Source: Pseudomonas alloputida (GTDB taxonomy: Bacteria; Pseudomonadota; Gammaproteobacteria; Pseudomonadales; Pseudomonadaceae). Taken from it: 64,000 nucleotides of DNA. Under the pieces are notes generated by a model. The model did no database searches. It saw nothing but the letters and a program-made list of their open reading frames with translations, and was not told the origin of the DNA. Position 1 is the stretch's first letter, and each line of letters begins with the position of its first letter. The stretch spans positions 561,501 to 625,500 of the forward strand of contig NZ_CP128540.1 in assembly GCF_021283545.2 (NCBI RefSeq), read 5' to 3'. Shown here piece by piece: positions 36,341 through 44,860 of the stretch. The position numbers were made by a program, and so were the translations under genes.

Positions 36341-37032
36341 CAGGCCTGCTCCGTGTCGACCAGGATGTACCCTTGGCCACGCACGGCCTGGATCTGCAGG
36401 TGCTGGGCATTGATGTCGGCCAGTTTGCGGCGCAGGTTGCACACATGCACATCCAGGCCTCGGTCCAGTCGGGTATAGGCCCTGTGCAGCACGGTCTGGT
36501 ACAGGAAGGGCTTGCTCAACGCTTCGTCGGGGTGGGCCAGCAGCGTGACCAGCAAGCGGAATTCGGAAGCGGTAAGGCCAGCGGCGTTGCCGTTGTGGAT
36601 AACGTCCTGGCGGTCGTGGTCCAGCATCACCTCCCCCACGTCGGCACGCAGCGCCGTACCACGATCGAATGCCACGCGACGCAGCAAGGCATCCACCCGT
36701 GCGTCCAGCTCCGCCAGGCTGAAGGGCTTGGGCAGGTAGTCGTCTGCACCACGGGTGAAGCCGCTGATGCGGTCCTGCTCGGCCCCTAGTGCCGACATCA
36801 GCATGACCGGCACTGCCTGCTGGCGGCGCAGGGCGTCGAGCAGGCTGAGGCCGTCGATGCCTGGCAGCATGATGTCCAGCAGCACCAGTTCGAACTGAGA
36901 TTGCTGTATGGCATTCAGGGCCTGGGTGCCGCTGGCGCAGGCGTGCACCAGGAAACCGCGGTTGCGGAAATGGCGGTCCAGGTCCTGAAGCAGGCGTGGG
37001 TCGTCTTCGGCAAGGAGAAGTGAGGTGGGCAC
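36340..37032 (-). CDS. OmpR-family response regulator
   Basis: 230 aa. The receiver domain has the acidic pair (AEDD) and the phospho-acceptor Asp in VLLDIMLP at about residue 53, Thr/Ser in LMSAL and Lys in LPKPF. The C-terminal winged helix ends RGQGYILVDTEQA. It is divergent from the TonB receptor gene, its likely target, with a Fur-type box between. Confidence 0.93.
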   Translation of the reverse strand: MPTSLLLAEDDPRLLQDLDRHFRNRGFLVHACASGTQALNAIQQSQFELVLLDIMLPGIDGLSLLDALRRQQAVPVMLMSALGAEQDRISGFTRGADDYLPKPFSLAELDARVDALLRRVAFDRGTALRADVGEVMLDHDRQDVIHNGNAAGLTASEFRLLVTLLAHPDEALSKPFLYQTVLHRAYTRLDRGLDVHVCNLRRKLADINAQHLQIQAVRGQGYILVDTEQA

Positions 37033-37044
37033 GGCGAGCCTTGA

Positions 37045-37059
37045 TGAGAATTTTTATCA
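37045..37059. promoter_or_regulatory. Fur-type box between regulator operon and TonB receptor gene
   Basis: TGAGAATTTTTATCA matches the 7-1-7 Fur consensus at 6 of 7 positions in each arm. It lies 13 bases upstream of the response-regulator start and could control both directions. Confidence 0.6.
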
Positions 37060-37213
37060 GTTGCGAATCATCCCACTGGCTGCAGGGAAAGGGCAACGCC
37101 TTGATGTGTTAAGAAGGTTAATCATGCTGCACCCTGGTTTTCGCTCCGGTATCGTTCGCAAAAAGCAACTTGTTTCGTTTGCGATTCAATATCATTTGGG
37201 CGAAGGGTGTGTC

Positions 37214-39391
37214 ATGACCGGTTTCAAAAGTGTGGGCAGCTTGCAACGGGTTCGGGGATGGCTGGCGCTGGGGTTGCTGGCACCGTTTTCTTTATCGGCA
37301 GTGGCCGAAACGGTAGCGGCCCAGGCGGCGGCTGAAGACAACTCGCTTGATCTGCCTGCATTGACCATCGAAGGCAACCGCCTGTACGACATGCTGCCTT
37401 CGGAGGAAACCGGCGGTTACAGCGTCGATGCCGCTACCGTGGGCACCAAGACGCCGGCAGCGCTCAAGGACATCCCGCAGTCGATCACCGTCTACACCCA
37501 GGACTACGTCAAGGATCGCCAGTTCGTACATCTGGATGACCTGGCCAAGTACACCGCCGGCCTGCGCACCCTGACCAACGACAGCGGCCGTTCGTCGATC
37601 TACGCCCGTGGCTACGAGTACAGCGAATTCAACATCGATGGCCTGCCGGCCCCCATGGCCAGCATCTTTGGCACCGTACCGTCGCTGGCCGCGTTCGACC
37701 GTGTCGAAATCATGCGCGGCCCGGCCGGATTGTTCAGCAGCACCAGCGAACTGGGCGGTATCGTCAACATGGTACGCAAGCGCCCGACCGCCGAGTTTCA
37801 GGGCCACATCGAAGGCAGCTACGGCACCTGGGACACCAACCATGAAGAAATCGACCTGAGCGGCCCGCTGGACGCCGCCGGTCGCGTGCGCGGGCGCTTC
37901 ATTGCATCCCGTGACGACACCAATGGCGAAGTGGACTACAACGCCAACACCAGCAACAGCTATTACGGTGCGCTGGATATCGACCTGGACGACGCCACTA
38001 CGCTGTCGTTCGGCCTGATGCACGAAGTGAAGAACATCACCCCGCACAACGGCTACCCGGCCACGTTGTCCGGCGAGGTGCCCGACTTCAGCCATTCGCG
38101 TTTCCTGGGCGCCGACTGGAACTACTTCGACGGCAAGACCACCGACCTGGTCGCCGAGCTGACCCACCGCTTCGACAATGGTGGTTACGGCCGTGTCGCG
38201 GCCCGTGGCTCGCACCGCGACACCAACTACCTGTACGCCTTCACTGCAACCAATGCCACCACAGGCGCCAACTCCGAGCGCGCCAGCGCCCGTGATTTCA
38301 CTCAAGACACCTACTCGCTGGACGCCAGTTACAGCCAGCCGTTCGAAACCTTCGGCCAGGTCAGCGAGTTCGTGGTGGGCAGCGACTACAAGAACTACGA
38401 CACCGAGTATCTCAACGGCACCACCAACCTGGGCGCCATCAACGTCAACACCTACTCGCCTAAACAGTTCGCCAAACCGTCGCCCAACTACAGTACCGAG
38501 ACCGGCATGCAGGAAGAGGAATACGGCCTTTATTCCAAGGTCACCTTCCGCCCGATCGAGCGACTTGCGCTGATTGCCGGTGGCCGTTTCAGTTGGTACC
38601 GCGGTGATTTCTACACCACCACCCTGAGCAGCGGTGCTACGACCAATGACAGCAAGCGTGTGGACGGCCACTTCACCCCGTACGGGGGCCTGGTCTATGA
38701 CTTGACCGAGAACCACGCGCTGTACGCTAGCTACTCGCAGGTTTTCAAGCCTCAATCCGACACCGACAGCAGTGGCCGGGTGTTGAAACCGCGTGAAGGC
38801 GAGCAGTACGAGTTCGGCCTCAAGAGCAGCTACTTTGGCGGCGATTTGAATACGCGCTTCTCGGTGTTCCGCCTGACCGACAAGAACCGCGCTACCACCC
38901 TGTACGATGCCGATGGTGTGGCCACTACCGATTCCGTTGCATCCGGCAAGACGCGCGTGAAGGGCGCGGAAGTGGAAGTGAGCGGCAAGCTGACGCCGAA
39001 TTGGGAACTGCTGGCCGGTTACACCTGGATGGAGACCGAAACCGTCAAGGGTGACGCCGAAACCACGTTCTTCATCATGCCGCGCAACCAGGCTTCGCTT
39101 TGGAGCAAGTACACCATCAGCCAAGGGCCGCTGACCGGCCTGGCGATTGGTGGCGGAATTTCCGCGATGAGCAACTTCTACTCCGAAAACGGCGGCGTGC
39201 GTATCGACGCGCCGGGCTACGCGACGGTGGACGCGATGCTGTCGTACCCGGTGACTTCGAAGCTGACCGCCACCTTCAACGTCAATAACCTGTTCGACCG
39301 GGATTACCTGTCGCGGGTGGGCTCGACCTCCACGTTCAACTTCTACGGGCCGTCGCGCAGCATGATGGTTGGAGCGCGGTATGACTTCTGA
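37214..39391 (+). CDS. TonB-dependent siderophore receptor
   Basis: 725 aa from MTGFKSVGS, with GAAGGG 8 bases upstream and a signal peptide ending near SAVA/ET. The TonB-box-like region is LDLPALTIEG. The plug has DIPQSITVYTQDYVKDRQ, IYARGYEYSEFNIDGLP and VEIMRGPAGLFSSTSELGGIVNMVRKRPT, typical of the FhuE/FpvA/FoxA ferric-siderophore group rather than the FepA group. The barrel ends in Phe. Ligand unknown; the neighbouring esterase hints that an ester-containing siderophore is used. Confidence 0.93.
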   Translation: MTGFKSVGSLQRVRGWLALGLLAPFSLSAVAETVAAQAAAEDNSLDLPALTIEGNRLYDMLPSEETGGYSVDAATVGTKTPAALKDIPQSITVYTQDYVKDRQFVHLDDLAKYTAGLRTLTNDSGRSSIYARGYEYSEFNIDGLPAPMASIFGTVPSLAAFDRVEIMRGPAGLFSSTSELGGIVNMVRKRPTAEFQGHIEGSYGTWDTNHEEIDLSGPLDAAGRVRGRFIASRDDTNGEVDYNANTSNSYYGALDIDLDDATTLSFGLMHEVKNITPHNGYPATLSGEVPDFSHSRFLGADWNYFDGKTTDLVAELTHRFDNGGYGRVAARGSHRDTNYLYAFTATNATTGANSERASARDFTQDTYSLDASYSQPFETFGQVSEFVVGSDYKNYDTEYLNGTTNLGAINVNTYSPKQFAKPSPNYSTETGMQEEEYGLYSKVTFRPIERLALIAGGRFSWYRGDFYTTTLSSGATTNDSKRVDGHFTPYGGLVYDLTENHALYASYSQVFKPQSDTDSSGRVLKPREGEQYEFGLKSSYFGGDLNTRFSVFRLTDKNRATTLYDADGVATTDSVASGKTRVKGAEVEVSGKLTPNWELLAGYTWMETETVKGDAETTFFIMPRNQASLWSKYTISQGPLTGLAIGGGISAMSNFYSENGGVRIDAPGYATVDAMLSYPVTSKLTATFNVNNLFDRDYLSRVGSTSTFNFYGPSRSMMVGARYDF

Positions 39392-39424
39392 CGGGGTCTG
39401 TTGCCGCTAGGTGCACCGCGACAC

Positions 39425-39453
39425 AAGGCCGTGCCTGCAAAGGGCGCGGCCTT
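39425..39453 (+). terminator. Hairpin after the TonB receptor gene
   Basis: AAGGCCGTGCC pairs with GGCGCGGCCTT (one G-T pair) around a 7-base loop, 34 bases past the stop. There is no strong U tract, so terminator function is probable but not certain. Confidence 0.55.
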
Positions 39454-39552
39454 GATGCTGAATCATGAGAAATCTAGAAGTGTATCTGCACTATCGGGTA
39501 TCAGTGCAATAAAGTTGTGAGAGTAAGTGTTAATCAGGCGCTTGGTTTTAAT

Positions 39553-40023
39553 TCAAGAAGTCTCCGAGTGCCATTGATGCTTTATTTCTTGCCATTGGGT
39601 GTCTGACAACCACTTGTCTGCTACCGGAAAGAAAATATTCTCCTCGGCATCCATATGGTCATAATATTTCTTGATGAAGTCTTCGATCGTGTCGGCAATT
39701 ACTCTGGCCTCTTGCGTTGACTGCTCCAACATCTTGAGCTGTCCTGCAATTCGCGTGAAGGCTTTATGATCTTGCTCAATGGCCATGACCCGTTGGTGAA
39801 TCGGTGCGTCGGTTGTCAGCAAGGCCAGCCGAATAAGCTCTTCATTTTCATGGTGGTGCCGCTCTGCATCACCATGCAAGGCTTCCAGTTGCTTAAACAA
39901 CAGCTTGCAGTCATCGGCACCCGCAGAGCCGTGTCTTATCCTCTCCAGTAATTCTTTGATCTGAGTAATTTTGGTAGCCACCTCATGATGATAGGCGTGC
40001 AGCTCTTTCAATAAGGCGTTCAT
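39553..40023 (-). CDS. Hemerythrin-like domain protein
   Basis: 156 aa helical bundle with spaced metal ligands: HAYHHEV at about residues 9-15, HHHENEEL at about 56-63, an IEQDHKAF motif, and YYDHMDAEENIFFP near the end. This is the pattern of di-iron hemerythrin/DUF542-type proteins that bind oxygen or handle nitric oxide or oxidative stress. It is the last recognisable core gene before the accessory island. Confidence 0.88.
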   Translation of the reverse strand: MNALLKELHAYHHEVATKITQIKELLERIRHGSAGADDCKLLFKQLEALHGDAERHHHENEELIRLALLTTDAPIHQRVMAIEQDHKAFTRIAGQLKMLEQSTQEARVIADTIEDFIKKYYDHMDAEENIFFPVADKWLSDTQWQEIKHQWHSETS

Positions 40024-40398
40024 GCTAAGTCCTCATCACTACATCAAACCGTTACAGATTAAATATAAGTAATAAGCAATCTCCAAGGATGGCCGCACGT
40101 GTCAGCGCACATCTGATCGTTTTATTATAGTCTGGCGCGAAACGCTCACCTTCAGAAAAAAACCTCCATTGGAAGATTTCGAAATATCAACTTGATTTCT
40201 ATATGCGCGACGAGAAGAAGCCGACACCCCAGAATCGCTTGCGGGCTGAACGTGAACAGCGGGGGGGGCTGAGCACAACGGGAGGTGTCAACCTTATGCA
40301 GGACGGGGCATTGCCAAATTAAAAAGCCGGCTTGTGGTTAGCTTTTTATCGATCTATGTTTTTGAAAAACAATGAGTTAGGTGTTTTTAAAAACGCTC

Positions 40399-40420
40399 TG
40401 ATCCCCCATTTGATCCCCCA
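40399..40420. repeat. Tandem direct repeat TGATCCCCCA x2
   Basis: Two exact 10-base copies with a 12-base period (40399-40408 and 40411-40420). Repeats of this size next to an island edge can be integrase arm-type binding sites, but this is a guess. Confidence 0.6.
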
Positions 40421-40655
40421 CATTTTTGTGGTTTTTACACGGCATATGACCGGCTTTTTTTGTGGTTGAACTGACGGTTTTTTCGTCGGGCAGAACCCTG
40501 AATAATGACATTCGATCCGCGGGTCATTAGTGTCCGGTCCGAGATTCACGTCAATATAATCCCCTTCCAAGCCATGGTTGGGGTGGATACGGTCTACCCG
40601 CTCAACCGAATCTTCAGCGATGATCCATAAGCTGCCACCTCGCGTGGCGTCGGGA

Positions 40656-40684
40656 GGTAGGGATAGAAGCGTCCCTACCTTTTT
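40656..40684 (+). terminator. Rho-independent terminator
   Basis: GGTAGGGA and TCCCTACC form an 8-bp stem with an 8-base loop, followed by TTTTT. It would stop transcripts entering the restriction-modification operon from the left. Confidence 0.75.
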
Positions 40685-41042
40685 GGCGAAGGCCCGTCCG
40701 CTTCAAACGGTTAAAGGGGACTGAGTCCTCGCCCTCGAGGGCTGGGAGTCGTACCAAACCCTTGATTCTCTCTGCGCCCAGCCCAAATGTACTGCCTCCT
40801 CCAGAATTGGGTTAAGTTTTTCTTCTGTCACTGCTGCGATCCAGCTGCAATGCAGCCATCGCCACCCCAGTAGCTCCGCTGTCGCCACACGCGATACGAC
40901 CTTGTTCGAGGCTATCGGGGTTATCATGTCAGACCGTGGCCGGCACGAAGGTTGAGGCCCTCAAGTGGTCTAGCCATCATCCGCAAAATTAGCGGCTAAA
41001 TTCGCCGTACTCGTGCATACGCGATCTGGATAGTGGTAAATC

Positions 41043-43802
41043 ATGAATGCAGTAGAAATTGAGTCCGCTATATCGGACCTGACCCTTGAGCGCTTTGACG
41101 CTGCGGAGTTTCCGTTTCTCTTCCTGGCCGCTTTTGGCAATAAGGAAACAGCTCTCAAACGCTTGCGTGCCGGCAACAACAACGCTTCCGACGTGCCTGG
41201 CGGCGTGCTACTGCGCAGCAATATTCATATCGCCGCATGCGAATTTGGTAGCGTGGGCGAAACGCTCAAGGCATTGCGCGCCAGCCCGGCCACCACAAAA
41301 GCCAAAGCCAAGTTCATCCTTGCCACCGACGGGCAAACGCTGGAGGCCGAAGAGCTAATCACGGGTGAAACCATCACCTGCGATTACCCGGACCTCCCCA
41401 ACCACTTCGGCTTCCTGTTGCCCTTGGCCGGTATCTCCACCATTAAGGAGATCAAGGACAACCCCATCGACGTGCGCGCCACCAGCCGCCTGAACAAGCT
41501 GTACGTCGAGCTGCTGAACGAGAACCTGGACTGGGCCAAGGCCGAGCGCCGCCATGACATGAACCACTTTATGTCTCGACTGGTGTTTTGTTTTTTTGCT
41601 GAAGACACCGATATCTTTAATGGCGATGGCCTGTTCACCAAGACGGTTGAGCAGTACAGCGAACGCGACGGCAGCAACACCCATCAGGTGCTTTCCGAAA
41701 TCTTCCGTGCCATGAACATCAAGCTTGCCGAACGCGCCACTGTTCAGCCCCGCTTGCCTAGCTGGGCCAACAGCTTTCCCTATGTGAATGGCGGTTTGTT
41801 CTCTGGCAGCACTGAAGTGCCGCGCTTTACACGCATGGCACGCACTTACCTGCTGCACGCCGGCAACCTAAACTGGCAAAAAATTAACCCAGACATCTTC
41901 GGCAGCATGATCCAGGCCGTAGCCGATGATGAAGAGCGCGGCACACTGGGCATGCACTACACCAGCGTGCCCAATATCCTCAAGGTATTGAACCCACTCT
42001 TCCTTGATGATCTGTGTGCGCAACTGGATGCGGCTGGCGACAACAGGGTCAAGCTGCTTAATCTGCGCAAGCGTATGGCACGCATCCGCGTATTCGACCC
42101 AGCGTGCGGTTCCGGCAACTTCCTGGTCATCGCCTACAAGCAGATGCGCAAGATCGAGGCGGAAATCAATTGTCGTCGGGGCGAGGCCAACAACAAGTCC
42201 GAAATCCCGCTGACCAATTTTCGCGGTATCGAACTGCGTGACTTTCCGGCAGAGATCGCCCGCCTCGCTTTGATCATTGCCGAGTTTCAATGCGACGTAC
42301 TGTATCGCGGGCAGCAGGATGCGCTGGCCGAGTTTTTGCCGCTGGACTCACAGAACTGGATTGTGTGTGGCAATTCGCTGCGGTTGGATTGGTTGGCGGT
42401 GTGTCCGCCGACGGGAACCGTCGTGAAGCTGGCGGCGGACGATTTATTCGACGTTCCGTTGGATCAATCTGAAATCGCCTTCGAGAACGAAGGTGGCGAG
42501 ACGTACATCTGCGGTAACCCGCCGTATATTGGCGACAAATATCAATCGAAAGAGCAGAAGAGCGACATAAAAAGTCTTACCAAAAAAGACGTGCGCGCTG
42601 TCGATTACATTGCTGGGTGGCTTTGGAAGGCATCAGACTACATTCGCAACGGAGGCCGATTCGCCTTCGTTTCTAGGAACTCTATCTGCCAAGGTGTTCA
42701 AGTTCCGCTGGTGTGGCCGAGAATAGTCGCGGTTGGGCAGGAGATTTTCTTTGGCCACAAAGATTTTCTCTGGGGCAACAACGCTGCCAGGAACGCGCAA
42801 GTTACCTGCATAATTGTTGGCGTGGCCAATGCAGGCGTCAAACAGAAATACATCTTCGACGGTGAAGAGCGAAAAGAAGTTGAAAGCATCAACTTATATC
42901 TTGCGCCCGGCAAAAATATCATCGTCGAGCGGGCGAATGACCCCATCTCAGGTGTATCAACCATGTTTGGTGGGAACATCCCGAGAGATCAGGGGAATCT
43001 GTTGCTCACGCCCGATGAGGCAAGGGATTTGATGGCCTCTTATCCTGAGGCGGCGCCTCTTATAAAGCCGATCCTTGGCTCCAAAGAGTTCATCAATGGC
43101 CTGAAGCGATACTGCCTCTGGATAACTGACGAACAAGCGCAGATCGCCTGTTCAATTCCGCCCATCATGGCGAGGCTTGACCGTATACGGGAATATCGTC
43201 TGTATGGCAGTGAACGTGGCCGTGCCGGCCTCGATACACCCTACAAGTTTGAACGCACTATCATCGGAAACGATCACACCATCATCATTCCAAGCGTCTC
43301 GTCGGAGCGCCGCGCTTATCTCCCTTGCGGTTTGCTGACGAGTGACGTGCGCGTCTCAAATCTTGCGCTTGCCCTCTACGACGCCCCACTGTGGAACATG
43401 GCCCTCATCGCCTCCCGCCTGCACCTCGTTTGGATTGGCACTGTCTGCGGAAAAATGAAAACGGACTTCCGCTACTCCAACACTCTTGGCTGGAACACTT
43501 TCCCCGTGCCGAGGCTAACAGAGCAAAACAAGGCCGACCTGACCCGCTGCGCTGAAGACATTCTGCTGGCCCGCGAAGCACACTTCCCAGCCACCATCGC
43601 CGATCTGTATGACCCAGCCACCATGCCTGAGAACCTGCGTCGCGCCCACGAGCGCAACGATGAAGTTCTGGAGCGTATCTATATCGGTCGCCGCTTCAAG
43701 AACGACACTGAACGCTTGGAAAAACTGTTTGACCTCTACACCAAGATGGCAGCAGCCCCTGCGAAGGTAGTACCGAAAAAGCCACGAGGGAAAAAGGCAT
43801 GA
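41043..43802 (+). CDS. MmeI-like N6-adenine DNA methyltransferase
   Basis: 919 aa. Motif I (SAM binding) is DPACGSGNF at residues 352-360 and motif IV is NPPYIG at 492-497. The helical spacer before motif I (DMNHFMSRLVFCFFAEDTDIF, LGMHYTS) and the target-recognition and C-terminal parts follow the layout of MmeI/type IIG enzymes. The N-terminal about 160 residues show no clear PD-(D/E)XK nuclease motif, so cutting probably falls to the downstream proteins. A segment inside the gene (about 42530-43100) is much poorer in G+C than its flanks. The stop overlaps the next start (ATGA). Confidence 0.88.
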   Translation: MNAVEIESAISDLTLERFDAAEFPFLFLAAFGNKETALKRLRAGNNNASDVPGGVLLRSNIHIAACEFGSVGETLKALRASPATTKAKAKFILATDGQTLEAEELITGETITCDYPDLPNHFGFLLPLAGISTIKEIKDNPIDVRATSRLNKLYVELLNENLDWAKAERRHDMNHFMSRLVFCFFAEDTDIFNGDGLFTKTVEQYSERDGSNTHQVLSEIFRAMNIKLAERATVQPRLPSWANSFPYVNGGLFSGSTEVPRFTRMARTYLLHAGNLNWQKINPDIFGSMIQAVADDEERGTLGMHYTSVPNILKVLNPLFLDDLCAQLDAAGDNRVKLLNLRKRMARIRVFDPACGSGNFLVIAYKQMRKIEAEINCRRGEANNKSEIPLTNFRGIELRDFPAEIARLALIIAEFQCDVLYRGQQDALAEFLPLDSQNWIVCGNSLRLDWLAVCPPTGTVVKLAADDLFDVPLDQSEIAFENEGGETYICGNPPYIGDKYQSKEQKSDIKSLTKKDVRAVDYIAGWLWKASDYIRNGGRFAFVSRNSICQGVQVPLVWPRIVAVGQEIFFGHKDFLWGNNAARNAQVTCIIVGVANAGVKQKYIFDGEERKEVESINLYLAPGKNIIVERANDPISGVSTMFGGNIPRDQGNLLLTPDEARDLMASYPEAAPLIKPILGSKEFINGLKRYCLWITDEQAQIACSIPPIMARLDRIREYRLYGSERGRAGLDTPYKFERTIIGNDHTIIIPSVSSERRAYLPCGLLTSDVRVSNLALALYDAPLWNMALIASRLHLVWIGTVCGKMKTDFRYSNTLGWNTFPVPRLTEQNKADLTRCAEDILLAREAHFPATIADLYDPATMPENLRRAHERNDEVLERIYIGRRFKNDTERLEKLFDLYTKMAAAPAKVVPKKPRGKKA

Positions 43803-44860
43803 GCGACACTCCTGCTAGCCTAGCCACGCCGCCCGAAGGCTACGGCGACTGGCTGGCCGACCTTAAAGGCCGCATCCATAATGCTCAGCAGCGCGCCACG
43901 CTGGCGGTGAACCGCGAACTGGTGCTGCTCTACTGGCAGATCGGTCACGATATTTTGACCCGGCAAGCACAACAGGGCTGGGGCGCCAAGGTAATCGAGC
44001 GCTTGGCGCAGGATTTGCGCGCAGCCTTTCCCGATATGAAAGGGTTTTCGCCACGCAACCTCAAGTACATGCGTGCCTTTGCCGAGGCGTGGCCGAACGC
44101 GGAATTTGTGCAGCAGGCTGCTGCACAATTGCCTTGGGGTCACAATCTGGTGCTGCTGGACAAGTTGCCCGGCCCCGAAACCCGCCGCTGGTATGCCGCC
44201 AAGGCAATCGAGCACAACTGGTCGCGCAACATTCTGGTGATGCAGATCGAGACTCGTCTATTGGAGCGCAGTGGCAAGGCAGTCAGTAACTTCGAGAGCC
44301 ACCTGCCCAAACCGCAGTCCGACCTGGCCCGCGAGTCGCTGAAAGATCCTTACCGCTTCGACTTCCTCGGCCTGACTTTTGATGCACAGGAGCGTGAGAT
44401 CGAAAACGCTCTGGTCAAGCATGTCACCGAGTTCCTGCTGGAACTGGGCGCAGGCTTTGCCTTCGTTGGCCAGCAAGTGCTACTGGATGTGGGCGGTGAC
44501 GAGTTCTTCATCGACCTACTGTTCTATCACCTCAAGCTGCGCTGCTATGTGGTGATCGAACTCAAGGCCGGCAAGTTCAAGCCCGAGCACCTGGGCCAGT
44601 TGAGTTTTTACCTCACCGCAGTGGATGCCCAGCTCAAGCACCCACAGGACGGCCCCACCATCGGCCTGCTGCTGTGCAAGAGCAAGAACAAGGTAGTGGC
44701 CGAATACGCCCTGCGTGATAACGCCCGCCCCATCGGTGTGGCCGAATACCAATTGGTGGAGTCCCTGCCGGCAGAGCTGCAAACCAGCCTGCCCAGCATC
44801 GAACAGATCGAGCGCGAACTGGCAAGTGATGACGCATCCATGGACGACGACTCGCAATGA
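43799..44860 (+). CDS. YhcG-type (DUF1016) PD-(D/E)XK nuclease-fold protein
   Basis: 353 aa. The N-terminal DUF1016 helical domain (about residues 15-160, with LYWQIGHDI and FSPRNLKYMRAFAEAWP) may bind DNA or partners. The C-terminal YhcG nuclease domain carries D239 (FFIDLLFYH) and E254-x-K256 (VVIELKAGKF), a complete PD-(D/E)XK site. Coupled by ATGA overlaps to both the methyltransferase before it and the helicase after it, so it likely acts as a nuclease of a restriction-like complex. Confidence 0.88.
   Translation: MSDTPASLATPPEGYGDWLADLKGRIHNAQQRATLAVNRELVLLYWQIGHDILTRQAQQGWGAKVIERLAQDLRAAFPDMKGFSPRNLKYMRAFAEAWPNAEFVQQAAAQLPWGHNLVLLDKLPGPETRRWYAAKAIEHNWSRNILVMQIETRLLERSGKAVSNFESHLPKPQSDLARESLKDPYRFDFLGLTFDAQEREIENALVKHVTEFLLELGAGFAFVGQQVLLDVGGDEFFIDLLFYHLKLRCYVVIELKAGKFKPEHLGQLSFYLTAVDAQLKHPQDGPTIGLLLCKSKNKVVAEYALRDNARPIGVAEYQLVESLPAELQTSLPSIEQIERELASDDASMDDDSQ

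Larger units (their letters stand above)
40024..41042. other. Left junction of the accessory island, no convincing gene
   Basis: About 1 kb of low-GC, patchy sequence (hand count about 33% G+C at 40321-40380). Two minus-strand frames of 74 aa (40346-40570 and 40703-40927) are open, but neither has a good ribosome-binding site or a recognisable domain. It also holds a tandem direct repeat and a terminator. I expect the island's left attachment end here. Confidence 0.5.

Noticed and set aside
35012..37096. 694-aa protein fusing an N-terminal extension to the histidine kinase
   Set aside because: The first 250 residues are an out-of-frame reading of the response-regulator gene. The kinase starts at 36340 with an ATGA overlap.
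37160..37200. Second Fur box just upstream of the TonB receptor start
   Set aside because: Only one half-site resembles the consensus; the other arm matches at about 4 of 7 positions.
37292..39124. 610-aa frame opposite the TonB receptor
   Set aside because: Val/Gly/Gln-rich shadow of a clear TonB receptor gene; no start signal or domain.
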